The notes: generated by a model not told the origin, from the letters alone. A DNA stretch of 64,000 nt from Nitrosomonas ureae (GCF_900108305.1 NZ_FNUX01000009.1:47190-111189), one strand, 5' to 3'; shown: positions 7,722-16,639, numbered from the stretch's first letter. A program made the numbers and translations.

Positions 7722-8102
7722 CTAACGAATACACCGCACAGTAACGGGCAAATCCAGCGTAGTCCAGATTTGATCCGCAGTCAACACGGGAACTTGCAAT
7801 TGCATGCCTACACTCAGGCAGGCACGATCTCCCAGCGATAAGCCGGCATGCCGCGTCTGCTGCCAAAGCCGTCCGGCAAGCTCGGCTTCCTCGGCGGTAA
7901 AGGGAAAAACCTTCAACCCCAGCGCTTCAAGATCATCCCGCATTCCGTTGACATCAACACTGGCCCTAACCGATTTTTGCACCACTTCAGCCCAATTGAC
8001 ACTGGAGATAATCGCTTCCGGCAGAATTGCCTCCACCTGATCGCTCCCTGGTTCGTCTTGCAAAAAGCTGAGCAAAGCGGAAGCATCAAGAACAGTTGTC
8101 AT
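7722..8102 (-). CDS. vapC: VapC-type PIN toxin
   Basis: 126-aa PIN-domain protein. D6 in MTTVLDASALLSFLQDEPGS, an acidic residue in SSVNWAEVVQK, and LSLGDRACLSVGMQLQVPVLTAD carry the expected acidic residues of the metal site. VapC proteins are ribonucleases that cleave tRNA or rRNA; the target is unknown. It overlaps the AbrB-type antitoxin by four bases (ATGA) and so forms a standard VapBC pair. Confidence 0.9.
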   Translation of the reverse strand: MTTVLDASALLSFLQDEPGSDQVEAILPEAIISSVNWAEVVQKSVRASVDVNGMRDDLEALGLKVFPFTAEEAELAGRLWQQTRHAGLSLGDRACLSVGMQLQVPVLTADQIWTTLDLPVTVRCIR

Positions 8103-8365
8103 TCATTGGCTTCCCGCTTCGCCTCTTGCCGCCGCTCCGCAATCAGTTCTTCAGTCAAGCTGACGGTTGGCGGCAAATGAGCAAAGCGATTCTTGAGACG
8201 CTGTTTGACCGTTTCGGCTTTCTCCAGAATCAAACGCCCCTCTTCCATACGGGCAATTAAGTGATCTCCAGACTCAAAACCCAGCGAACGCCTGAGCGGT
8301 GCAGGTATCACCAAGCGTCCCTGGGGATCGAGCTGAACTTCGGTTTGCGTGAATAATTTTGGCAT
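8099..8365 (-). CDS. vapB: VapB-type antitoxin, AbrB/MazE fold
   Basis: 88 aa. The N-terminus QVQ-like segment VQLDPQGRLVIPAPLRRSLG followed by GDHLIARMEEGRLILEKAE is a SpoVT-AbrB swapped-hairpin DNA-binding domain. The charged C-terminal tail should wrap the toxin. The pair probably represses itself. The 240 bp upstream (8366-8606) hold no other gene, only a dispersed palindromic repeat. Confidence 0.88.
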   Translation of the reverse strand: MPKLFTQTEVQLDPQGRLVIPAPLRRSLGFESGDHLIARMEEGRLILEKAETVKQRLKNRFAHLPPTVSLTEELIAERRQEAKREANE

Positions 8366-8527
8366 AATGCTAATTATTGTGGCACATCGAATTAAAATAT
8401 GCCATTAAAATTAATTTGTGGAAGAAAGTTAATACATGAACATTTTAGGGTCAGGCATACTACTGTGAATCGAACAGCATGTGGATTGGAGTAACCTGCT
8501 CCGGCAAAATGCTGCGATTTCAGCATT

Positions 8528-8592
8528 CGTCATTCCGAGCACAATGAGGAATCCAACACCAACCAGATTTCCCGCTGTGCTCGAAATGACAG
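8528..8592. repeat. Dispersed palindromic element behind gene C
   Basis: Begins CGTCATTCCGAGCACAATGA, continues GGAATCCAACACC, and ends GTGCTCGAAATGACAG. The outer parts are inverted (GTCATTCCGAGCAC against GTGCTCGAAATGAC). It matches 14466-14527 closely. It could act as a transcript end structure; it may also be a genome-wide repeat. Confidence 0.7.
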
Positions 8593-9261
8593 TTTCTCTG
8601 GCTTTATCAAGCAAAATCCGTCGTCACCTGCACGCCCACCAGCAGCACCGCTTCACCATTGGTGAACGTATGGTAACCATCCGCAATGCCGCCATCGCTC
8701 CAGCCGCTATCGAGTCCAACAACGCGGTCATTGTGATTACCATCCACTTGCAACGTATTGCTGGTACTCGACAGGTTGAGCACGTCCAATGCGGTCAAAG
8801 TCAGCGTATTGTGACCTTGGCCAGTCATATCGACGGCTTCAATGTCGCTGATCCGGCCACGTTCGTCAGCGAGATTCAGATCCAGGTGACTGCGGTCCAG
8901 TTTTAGCGTGTCGGTGCCTGCGCCGCCATCGGCTAGCTGGAAATCAACATCGCGGATCTCGATGACGTCATCGCCTCCGCCACCATGAAACACATCCGCC
9001 CCGCCGCGCCCAATCAACGTATCGTCGCCGTCACCAGCCACGATGCGGTCTACCGCCTTGCTGCCCTTGAGTTTATCCGCTGCGGCTGTTCCCAAAGCAG
9101 TCACTGCTCCGGTAAAATCACCGCCAAACACCACGTAACTGGATCCGGAATAACTGCCGTTCGGATCAGCACTGGGAGCACCGACCATCACATCGGCAAA
9201 ACCGTCGCCGTTGACATCGCCTGCACTGCTGACCGAAGCGCCTGCTTGATCATACGCCGCT

Positions 9262-9271
9262 GCTCCGCTCC
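9262..9271. repeat. 5-bp tandem duplication that breaks gene C
   Basis: GCTCCGCTCC occurs where the other copies have a single GCTCC. The extra five bases shift the frame between blades six and seven. Confidence 0.9.
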
Positions 9272-10595
9272 ATCCAGGCGAAAACCATCATTGCTGTCGA
9301 GGCTGGATAAATCCAGTGTGGCACTGAAACCGGCAGCCTTGCCAAACACCACATAACTGGAGCCGGAGTTATTTCCATTTGAATCAGCACCGATAGCACC
9401 AACAATCAAGTCAGCAAAACCATCACCATTAACGTCCCCTGCACTACTGACCGTACCCGAATAATCATACGCCGCTGCTCCATCCAGGCGAAAACCGTTG
9501 TTGCCATCGAGACTGGATAAATCCAATGTGGCATCAAAACCGCTAGCTTTACCAAATACCACATAACTGGAGCCGGAGGCAGCTCCGTTCGGATTACTAG
9601 CGAAAGCACCAACAATCAAGTCAGCAAAACCATCACCATTAATATCCCCGGCACTACTGACCGAATTGCCTGAAAAATTATCCGCTGCCCCATCCAGACG
9701 AAAACCGTTACTGCCATCGAGACTGGATAAATCCAATGCAGCATCAAAACCGCTAGCCTTACCAAATACCACATAACTGGAGCCGGCAGAGTCATAACCG
9801 TTCACGTCAGCTTGTTGAGCACCAATAATCACATCAGCAAAACCATCGCCGTTGACGTCTCCAGCATTGCTGACCGAAAAACCCGACAAATCAAATATCG
9901 CCGTCCCATCCAGCCGAAAACCATTATTGCCATCAAGACTGGATAAATCCAGCGTGGCACTGAAACCGGAAGCCTTGCCAAACACTACGTAACTGGAGCC
10001 GGCACTGAGAGTACCGTTCGGATCAGCACCCGAAGCACCAACAATCACGTCAGCAATACCGTCGCCATTGACATCCCCTGCACCACTAACCGGAAAACCG
10101 GCTCTATCTCCCGCTGCCACTCCATCCAGGCGAAGACCGTTGCTGCCGTCAAGGCTGGATAGATCCAGTGTGGCATCAAAACCGGCAACCTTGCCAAACA
10201 CCACGTAACTGGAGCCGGCACTGAGAGTACCGTTCGGATCAGCACCCGAAGCACCAACAATCACGTCAGCAATACCGTCGCCATTGACATCCCCCGCGCT
10301 ACTGACTGATATGCCCAATAAGTCAGCCGTCGCCACTCCATCCAGGCGAAAACCGTTATTCCCGTCGAGGCTGGATAAATCCGTCGTCGCATCGAACCCA
10401 GCAGCTTTGCCAAATACCACGTAGCTGGAGCCGGAAAAATCGCCATTCGGATCAGCTCCAGAGGCGCCGACAATCAAATCAGCAAAACCATCGCTGTTGA
10501 CATCTCCTGCATTGCTCACTGATCCCGCACCATCATACGCCGTCCCATCCAAGCGGAAACCATTATTACCATCGAGACTGGATAAATTAATTATT

Positions 10596-10620
10596 GTTGT
10601 TGTTGTTGTTGTTGTTGTTG
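10596..10620. repeat. Trinucleotide run, eight GTT, in the head of gene C
   Basis: On the coding strand this is an ACA/AAC run giving eight threonines, where A, B and D have two. It keeps the frame. It lies directly after the start codon, where codon number might affect translation. Confidence 0.85.
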
Positions 10621-10662
10621 CCATGATCAGAACCCCTTCAAAAAGATTTATCAAAAACTTTC

Positions 10663-10713
10663 TTGAATGAAGTATCTACTTGAATGAAGTATCTACTTGA
10701 ATGAAGTATCTAC
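10663..10713. repeat. 17-bp tandem repeat, three copies, upstream of gene C
   Basis: TTGAATGAAGTATCTAC is repeated three times without change between the palindrome and the ribosome site of gene C. A and B have one copy and D has six. Confidence 0.95.
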
Positions 10714-10717
10714 TTTT

Positions 10718-10740
10718 CTGTTATTTTTCCAAAATAACAG
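10718..10740 (-). promoter_or_regulatory. 23-bp palindrome upstream of gene C
   Basis: Same perfect 10-bp arms (CTGTTATTTT / AAAATAACAG) around TCC as in gene A. It is about 95 bp from the start codon, because three 17-bp units and the leader lie between. Confidence 0.65.
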
Positions 10741-10796
10741 AATCAATATTACGCCGGAAAAATTTGACTGACAATGAGAAGTTTCGCGCGCTGCCC

Positions 10797-10985
10797 ACGC
10801 TGCCGCTCTGCGACCGGGTTTATGTTTTGAACAATTCGAGTGCCGATAATCCGTTTCAGCAAGTCGCTGCAATTAGCAGCAACTACGTTAACTTACAACA
10901 ACATACAATGCCCGACTGGGCCAGGGAATTACTGGCGGATTATTTGATGGAAAACTCCTGGAACAGTTGGAAATACGCTGAATAA
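10797..10985 (+). pseudogene. 3' fragment of a second zeta toxin gene
   Basis: From 10797 the plus strand codes TLPLCDRVYVLNNSSADNPF and on to a TAA at 10985. It matches the last about 60 residues of the zeta protein at 7006-7614, with substitutions (SSNYVNLQQ for RGNLINFQH) and a different end. The kinase part and the antitoxin are absent. It is fused directly to the upstream cassette of FG-GAP gene C, at about 10790. Confidence 0.88.
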
Positions 10986-11512
10986 TCGTCTGCGCAAGCG
11001 ATCTGCCGCGTTAGGCCGGTACTCGAAAACTCGCTTATTACTATGATAGGCCTCGTTGGTTTTTGCTCTGTCTGCCATGCATCTCATCTTGCTCACCAAA
11101 TTGCTCAGCTTCCTTAAAAGATCAGATACAAATCGCTCTTTTGGTTCAAAGATCCCAAGATGCAGATCTAACGCGATCAAACAAGCTTTCATAGTTTACG
11201 CCATCCACCTGGAACCAATAGCTGCAAACGGTGATTAATCGGGTTATTTGTATGCATTTGCAGTATTGCTCTTTTTTTTGTTATTTTTTACATTATCAAA
11301 AAAACTGAACGAATCTGATAATTGATAGCGTACCGTTTTAATTGTTAAAAATAATGACCTTGATACCAATTACCCCGACACCAAGCCTCTGCTGGATCAA
11401 AGGTTGCCAACTTACTAATAGTAGAAAGGAGGAGAAAGAAATATTTCATTTGGATCGGCTTCATCGAGGCAATGTCAGCTGGCTCTCAACCATTTGTGAA
11501 GAGGTGATAACA
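10986..11512. other. Intergenic stretch, no clear gene
   Basis: A minus-strand frame (10929-11192) gives a basic peptide with no family that I know, and it overlaps the zeta remnant; it may be a decayed coding fragment. From about 11260 to 11345 the sequence is AT-rich and probably holds the promoter of the next gene. Confidence 0.4.
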
Positions 11513-12427
11513 ATGTACTTTAAAATTACAATCTTATCTGGTTTCGGAATCCAGGATAAAGGCTTAAAAAACAGCTCTTGGCTATTGAAAAGAATTTTTA
11601 TCGGGTGCATTGTCATGATGAGTTTGCTCGGCCAGTGTAGCTGGGCACGGGCAGATGTGGAACTTGTGCATACTTATGGCAACTCGCTCGGACAGGAAGT
11701 TGTCAACATTATTGCTGTTAGCGCCTCCAGGCTACTGCCGCTACTACCCGCCGGATATAATCTCATCCCAGCAGCGAGCGTTGGATTTGGCGGACCCGAT
11801 CAGGGAATTGTAGTGATTGCCAACTTTCGTGGTATCGACCCAACCGTAGACCAGAGGAAACCTCTTAATCAGAATCAAGTGGCGGTTGATGTGGCTATTT
11901 TAGTGTCTCAACCGGAGGAAGCGGCTCAAGCCGAGGTAGATATCCCAGGAGCTTTCCACGTTTATACTCTCGCCATTTACACCAATGATGCCCGGTATGC
12001 CGCAAGCTTATATCGCGCGGATATTCCGGTTGAGTTTGTAAATAAAATTGACTATCAACGCAACATGAACGATGTAACTGGGGTAGGTGATTTAATCGTG
12101 AATATTCCATCCAAAGATTCGCCATTTCATACCTTGAGTTCCGGTTTAGGCTATGCACCCGTTCCAGGTGCCTTTAACGCAGTCTTCTGGCATGACGGTG
12201 AAAAAGGCAAGGCAGTTCTCCATTTTCTCGATCAACCATTCCAGCAAGGCACCGCAATCAGCCACATCTACACGCAACCAGCCAGCAGGTGGGATAACCT
12301 ATTCGAGGGGGGCGGTCTTGGAACATGTGACCCCCATCCAGAAACAGAATATCGATGCGTGATCGTGCCCGCACTAAATTTGAGATACGACGAAGGTACA
12401 GTTGGAAAACTACAACTGATCAGGTGA
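11513..12427 (+). CDS. Secreted protein of unknown function
   Basis: 304 aa from the ATG at 11513, preferred to an earlier start at 11342 because GAGGTG lies just before it and because a signal peptide then sits near the N-terminus. The hydrophobic segment IFIGCIVMMSLLGQ is followed by a likely cleavage site at ARA before DVELVHTYG. The mature part (about 250 aa) contains LLPLLPAGYNLIPAASVGFG and a C-terminal pair of cysteines. I do not recognise the family; a distant likeness to acetoacetate-decarboxylase-type folds is only an impression. It is followed by another secreted protein in the same direction. Confidence 0.7.
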   Translation: MYFKITILSGFGIQDKGLKNSSWLLKRIFIGCIVMMSLLGQCSWARADVELVHTYGNSLGQEVVNIIAVSASRLLPLLPAGYNLIPAASVGFGGPDQGIVVIANFRGIDPTVDQRKPLNQNQVAVDVAILVSQPEEAAQAEVDIPGAFHVYTLAIYTNDARYAASLYRADIPVEFVNKIDYQRNMNDVTGVGDLIVNIPSKDSPFHTLSSGLGYAPVPGAFNAVFWHDGEKGKAVLHFLDQPFQQGTAISHIYTQPASRWDNLFEGGGLGTCDPHPETEYRCVIVPALNLRYDEGTVGKLQLIR

Positions 12428-12592
12428 ACGAAATGCTATCTTTACCGAGCAACTTACTCAATCCAATGCAAGTATAAACATGCTGCGAGGTGGCGACCAG
12501 AAAACAATTGATTCCGGCAGTTATATTGAAAGTCCAAGCAGGAAATATTTAGTGGCATTCATTCTATTAATTTCTAAATGAGGCAAGCTATC

Positions 12593-13999
12593 ATGAAAAA
12601 TATCAAGCAACGATTTGTTATCGCAGTTGGTGGAATACTCGCTGCATTACTCTTGCCACTTGAAGTAGCGCTCGCGGATCCAGGCAAAGAGATGGGATGT
12701 ATTTTGAGAGAGCAAGGTTCGCTGAAGTTTGTGAGAGGGGATCAACTCGATAGGCAAACCATCATGAAGACTATTAACGCCCAACGGTTGCAGGGGGCTA
12801 AGGTCATTGATCCGTGCCTGACCGGCCAAGTGAATAATATTCCCGCTTCGGTCTACGCCAAGCTGGCCGAGAAACACCCTGAAAAATTCCAGCCGCTGGA
12901 AAATAGCAATCAAGGCATCGTTTTACCTGAGAAAGCAGCCACAACAGGTGCAGCATTAGGCATAGCGCCGCAGTATCTCCATGTTGGTATCCTTGAAACA
13001 CTTACAATTCCGCCAGAATTTTTGTTTGTTTCTTTCTTTCCCATCGCTATTACCAACGAGAGCCGCATTTATGGTACTTTCTTTGAGTATTTAGAATTTG
13101 AACCGTCATTTATTTTCAATTCTTATGCCGCAATATTCGAGCAGGGGACTGTAAATGTTTTACAGAAATCGAAAGGTTTTTTTGCCAATAGAGCCAATGA
13201 AGGCGGTACGATCGGCGGCTTTGTTATTACTGATTTGGAAAATTTCTTTACTCAGGCTGCCTTGTTTGATGGAAATGAAGTGCAGCTGATTCCGCGCCTA
13301 CCGGGTGAAATTTCCAGCCAAGTAATACTACTCAATGATCCGGGCGTGGCAATGATTCTTTCCTTAGATGAGAACTTCAATGAAAGGCTGGCGCTTTACA
13401 AAAATGGCGAAGTGTCTCCGCTGGATTTCGGACCGGATATTTCATTCACCACTCCCTCTGGTATGAATAACCAGGGGATTATTGTCGGTACCACGTTTAT
13501 TGATGGACTCGGCTTTAGAGGTTTTCGCTTTGATCCCCGCACAAACTTGACTATGCTGCTTGAGCCGCTCCCTACGGAACCAGATTCTTGGGCGATGGGT
13601 ATCAACAATCGGGGTAACGTTTTGGGCTACTCGTTTGTTGGAGGTGCAATCGAACGCATCGGCGTGTGGAATGCACAGGGGAAATTTCATACTTACTTTG
13701 TCGAAGGAACCCCTGAATTCCCTACTATCAGCAATCGATTGAGGTTCAATGACAACAACGAGATACTGATCACCTTCGTGACGAGACCCGTAAATGAGAG
13801 GAATAATAGCTATCTCATACCCAAGCCCGGTGTGCGGCTAAACCTGGCCGATTTGGTAGTGAACGCGCCAGCTGATCTCGCACTATTTCCCAGTGGCATA
13901 AACAATCATGGAAATATATTCGGACACGCTGGACCTTTCTTTTTCTTCCACCTCGATTACTTTCTGCTGGAACGCATAGGTCTCGGAGGAACCAAATAA
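12593..13999 (+). CDS. Secreted protein with HAF-like repeats
   Basis: 468 aa from the ATG at 12593, chosen because GAGG lies nine bases upstream; the ATG at 12578 has no site. A signal peptide ends at about ALA before DPGKEMG. The second half repeats a pattern such as INNRGNVLGYSFVGGAIERI, MNNQGIIVGTTFI and INNHGNIFGHAG, typical of HAF-repeat extracellular proteins. These probably form a beta-propeller-like fold. Two cysteines near residues 36 and 74 may pair. Function is unknown. A hairpin follows at 14037-14069. Confidence 0.75.
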   Translation: MKNIKQRFVIAVGGILAALLLPLEVALADPGKEMGCILREQGSLKFVRGDQLDRQTIMKTINAQRLQGAKVIDPCLTGQVNNIPASVYAKLAEKHPEKFQPLENSNQGIVLPEKAATTGAALGIAPQYLHVGILETLTIPPEFLFVSFFPIAITNESRIYGTFFEYLEFEPSFIFNSYAAIFEQGTVNVLQKSKGFFANRANEGGTIGGFVITDLENFFTQAALFDGNEVQLIPRLPGEISSQVILLNDPGVAMILSLDENFNERLALYKNGEVSPLDFGPDISFTTPSGMNNQGIIVGTTFIDGLGFRGFRFDPRTNLTMLLEPLPTEPDSWAMGINNRGNVLGYSFVGGAIERIGVWNAQGKFHTYFVEGTPEFPTISNRLRFNDNNEILITFVTRPVNERNNSYLIPKPGVRLNLADLVVNAPADLALFPSGINNHGNIFGHAGPFFFFHLDYFLLERIGLGGTK

Positions 14000-14036
14000 T
14001 ATTGTACTCAGGTGACTTGGGCATCTAGAAAATAAC

Positions 14037-14069
14037 CAGGCAGCGCGGATAAAAGTAAAGCGCTGCCTG
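14037..14069 (+). terminator. Hairpin behind the HAF-repeat gene
   Basis: CAGGCAGCGC and GCGCTGCCTG form a perfect 10-bp stem around 13 nt, followed by the T-rich TTATCATTGTT. It probably ends transcription of the two secreted-protein genes. Confidence 0.65.
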
Positions 14070-14168
14070 TTATCATTGTTGCCTGAGTTGCCGAAACGGT
14101 TGCATTACTTCAAGTCTGCAACCCGCATAACATACCGCTGAATTCAATCTTCTTCAACAATACCCGGA

Positions 14169-14420
14169 TTACCGCCGCTTCCGCCGAATCAGGCCTCTTT
14201 CTTCCGTAATCCGTAATGCCTCGTACCTGCAATGCGCATCCATCAGCGCAAGAATTCTCTGAAACTGGGTACGAATGGTTGCAGGAGAACGGTGCAGACA
14301 TCCTGCGAGAATTTTGGTATTGGTTGTTTTGATTTCAAGGCATGTTTCTAATAGTCTGTAGGACGCGGGCGCAAGCCGTCTGCTTTGATTGCGGCTCATA
14401 TCTCCCAGATTGGCATTCAT
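14169..14420 (-). CDS. Small LuxR-type HTH protein
   Basis: 83 aa from the ATG at 14420, behind GGGAGGG. The segment LLETCLEIKTTNTKILAGCL followed by HRSPATIRTQFQRIL has the spacing of a LuxR/GerE-type helix-turn-helix, though divergent. There is no receiver domain. The gene lies 165 bp downstream of FG-GAP gene D, in the same direction, so it could be co-transcribed with it or could regulate the family; both are guesses. Confidence 0.6.
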   Translation of the reverse strand: MNANLGDMSRNQSRRLAPASYRLLETCLEIKTTNTKILAGCLHRSPATIRTQFQRILALMDAHCRYEALRITEERGLIRRKRR

Positions 14421-14465
14421 AATCCCTCCCTGTGACAAAGTTATCAACTGAATCTAACCTGCGCT

Positions 14466-14527
14466 CGTCATTCCGAGCACAATGAGGAATCCAACACCAC
14501 AGATTTCGCTCCGCACTCGAAATGACA
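14466..14527. repeat. Dispersed palindromic element behind gene D
   Basis: CGTCATTCCGAGCACAATGA then GGAATCCAACACCAC, ending CACTCGAAATGACAG. It is nearly the same as 8528-8592 and sits 58 bp downstream of the FG-GAP D stop codon. Confidence 0.7.
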
Positions 14528-14584
14528 GGTACTCAGAGACTCCTTGAGAAAATGTTGAGTAATTCGCCGGCCAATACAAGCAAA

Positions 14585-16510
14585 TTAACCAGCGCCTCCT
14601 AAAACAAAATCCGTCGCCACACCCACCTTGATCAGCAGCACTGCATCCCCTTGCGTATATTCATGGAAATTACCGCGAATGCCGCCATCCTCCCAACCGC
14701 TGCTCAACCCCATCACACTATCTCCGGCATTGCCTTTAACTTTCAGCGTATTCGTTGTATCCGACAAGTCCAATACATCCTGCGCGGTCAACGTCAATGA
14801 ATTATCCCCGACACCGTACAGGCCGATGGTTTCAATACCGTGTATTTTATCAATCACGCTGGACAGATCCAGATTAAATCCGCTGCCGGCCAGCCCCAGA
14901 ATATCTGTACCCGCGCCACCATCTACAAGTTGGAAGTCATCGCCTAATATGCGAATGTAATCATTACCGGCACCGCCATCGAATGAATCCGCACCGCCCC
15001 GGCCAATCATGCGGTCGTCGCCAGCTTCACCCGTGAAGCGCTCCGCCGCTTTGGTGCCGGTGAAATTATCATCTCCAGGTGTACCTTGAAAATCTACTTC
15101 ATCAACAAAGCTGCTGCGGCCAAATACGACGTAGCTGGAACCGAAGCCATCTTCAGCAAAAGGAGCACCGACAAGCAAATCATCAAACCCATCACCGTTG
15201 ACGTCCCCGGCACTGCTGACCGATTCGCCCAATAAATCAAACGCCGCCACCCCATCCAGACGCAAACCGCTACTGCTGTCAAGACTGGACAAATCCAGCG
15301 TAGCATCAAAACCGGATGCCTTGCCAAATACCACGTAACTGGAGCCGGAAGATTCGCCGTTTGGGTCAGCACCAGAAGCACCGACAAGCAAATCATCAAA
15401 CCCATCACCGTTGACGTCCCCGGCACTGCTGACCGAGTCGCCCAAAAAATCAAACGCCGCCACCCCATCCATACGAAAACCGTTACTGCCATCGAGACTG
15501 GATAAGCCCAACGTGGCATCAAAACCGGTAGCCTTGCCAAATACCACAAAGCTGGCACCAGAGCTGAAACCGTTCGTACTACCATAAGCACCAATAATCA
15601 CATCATCAAAACCATCGCCGTTGACATCGCCTGCACTGCTAACCGATCTAGTAAGCAATGCATCCGTCGTCTCACCCAAGCGGAAACCGTTGCTGCCATC
15701 GAGGCTGGAGAAGTCCAGCGTGGCATCAAAACCGGAAGCCTTGCCAAATACCACATAACCGGCTTCAGGAGCACCAACAATCACATCATCAAAATCATCG
15801 CCGTTGACGTCTCCCGCGCTGCTGACCGATATGCTAAAAACACCATACGCCGCCGCCCCATCCAGGTGAAAACCATTGTTACCATCCAAGCTGGACAGAT
15901 CCAGCGTAGCATCAAAACCGGCAGACTTGCCAAACACCACGTAACTGGATCCAGTTTCGGGGTAGGAAGAGAAACCAATGGCGCTGACCATCACATCATC
16001 AAAGCCATCGCCGTTGATGTCCCCGGCATCGCTGACTTGTCTGCCTACTGTGCCCCCTGTCGCTGTCCCATCCAGCAGGAAACCGTTGCTGCCATCCAGA
16101 CCAGATAGGTCAAACGCGGCGCCAAAACCAGCAGCCTTGCCAAATACTACGTAGCTAGCGTTAGCTCCATAAGTACCGACAATCACATCATCGAAATTAT
16201 CACCATTGACATCCCCTGCTTTGCTGACCGATAAACCCGAAAAATCACCTGCCGGCCCATCTAAGCGGAAACCGTTGCTGCCATCAAGACTGGATACATC
16301 CAGCGTGGCAGCAAAACCAGAAGCCTTGCCAAACACCACGTAATTGGTGTTTGCTCCAGAAGCACCGATAATCACATCATCAAAACCATCACCGTTGATA
16401 TCCCCTGCGTCGCTGACCGATCTGCCCAAAATACCATGATCTATCACCCCATCCATCCGAAAACCATTATTGCCATCGAGACTGGATAAATTAATTATTG
16501 TTGTTGCCAT
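14585..16510 (-). CDS. FG-GAP/RTX protein D: intact, divergent C-terminus
   Basis: 641 aa from the ATG at 16510 behind AAGGAG. Seven FG-GAP blades with calcium loops such as DINGDGFDD and DVNGDNFDD. Several loops are shorter than in B (NTNYVVFGK, EAGYVVFGK). The RTX-like segment (GEAGDDRMIGRGGADSFDGG) and the tail differ clearly from A-C at the protein level, and the protein ends VATDFVLGGAG. It is therefore the most diverged member, yet its head and upstream cassette are nearly identical to the others. This suggests that the 5' part has been homogenised. No signal peptide; type I export inferred. Confidence 0.9.
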   Translation of the reverse strand: MATTIINLSSLDGNNGFRMDGVIDHGILGRSVSDAGDINGDGFDDVIIGASGANTNYVVFGKASGFAATLDVSSLDGSNGFRLDGPAGDFSGLSVSKAGDVNGDNFDDVIVGTYGANASYVVFGKAAGFGAAFDLSGLDGSNGFLLDGTATGGTVGRQVSDAGDINGDGFDDVMVSAIGFSSYPETGSSYVVFGKSAGFDATLDLSSLDGNNGFHLDGAAAYGVFSISVSSAGDVNGDDFDDVIVGAPEAGYVVFGKASGFDATLDFSSLDGSNGFRLGETTDALLTRSVSSAGDVNGDGFDDVIIGAYGSTNGFSSGASFVVFGKATGFDATLGLSSLDGSNGFRMDGVAAFDFLGDSVSSAGDVNGDGFDDLLVGASGADPNGESSGSSYVVFGKASGFDATLDLSSLDSSSGLRLDGVAAFDLLGESVSSAGDVNGDGFDDLLVGAPFAEDGFGSSYVVFGRSSFVDEVDFQGTPGDDNFTGTKAAERFTGEAGDDRMIGRGGADSFDGGAGNDYIRILGDDFQLVDGGAGTDILGLAGSGFNLDLSSVIDKIHGIETIGLYGVGDNSLTLTAQDVLDLSDTTNTLKVKGNAGDSVMGLSSGWEDGGIRGNFHEYTQGDAVLLIKVGVATDFVLGGAG

Positions 16511-16537
16511 GATCAAGCACTCCTTCAAAAAATTTAT

Positions 16538-16639
16538 TTGAATGAAGTATCTACTTGAATGAAGTATCTACTTGAATGAAGTATCTACTTGAATGAAGTA
16601 TCTACTTGAATGAAGTATCTACTTGAATGAAGTATCTAC
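16538..16639. repeat. 17-bp tandem repeat, six copies, upstream of gene D
   Basis: Six perfect copies of TTGAATGAAGTATCTAC fill 102 bp between the palindrome and the leader of gene D. There are no spacers, so this is not a CRISPR. Perfect identity points to recent expansion by slippage. Confidence 0.97.

Larger units (their letters stand above)
8607..10624 (-). pseudogene. FG-GAP/RTX protein C: seven blades, one 5-bp frameshift
   Basis: Start at the ATG at 10624 (MATTTTTTTTIINLSSLDG) behind GAAGGGG. Six blades read in frame down to about 9270; blade seven, the RTX segment and the tail (…VTTDFA) are in another frame ending at 8607. The cause is visible: GCTCC is duplicated at 9262-9271. Removing five bases gives GFRLDGAAAYDQAGASVSSA and restores the whole protein of about 670 aa. 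All other parts are intact, so the break looks recent and could be reversible. If translated as it stands, the product would be about 478 aa without a secretion signal. Blades two and three share an identical 92-bp stretch. Confidence 0.88.

Noticed and set aside
10929..11192. 87-aa minus-strand frame rich in Lys/Arg
   Set aside because: No recognised domain and it overlaps the zeta remnant; at most a decayed fragment.
16538..16639. CRISPR array
   Set aside because: The 17-bp units are directly adjacent with no spacers, and no cas genes are present.
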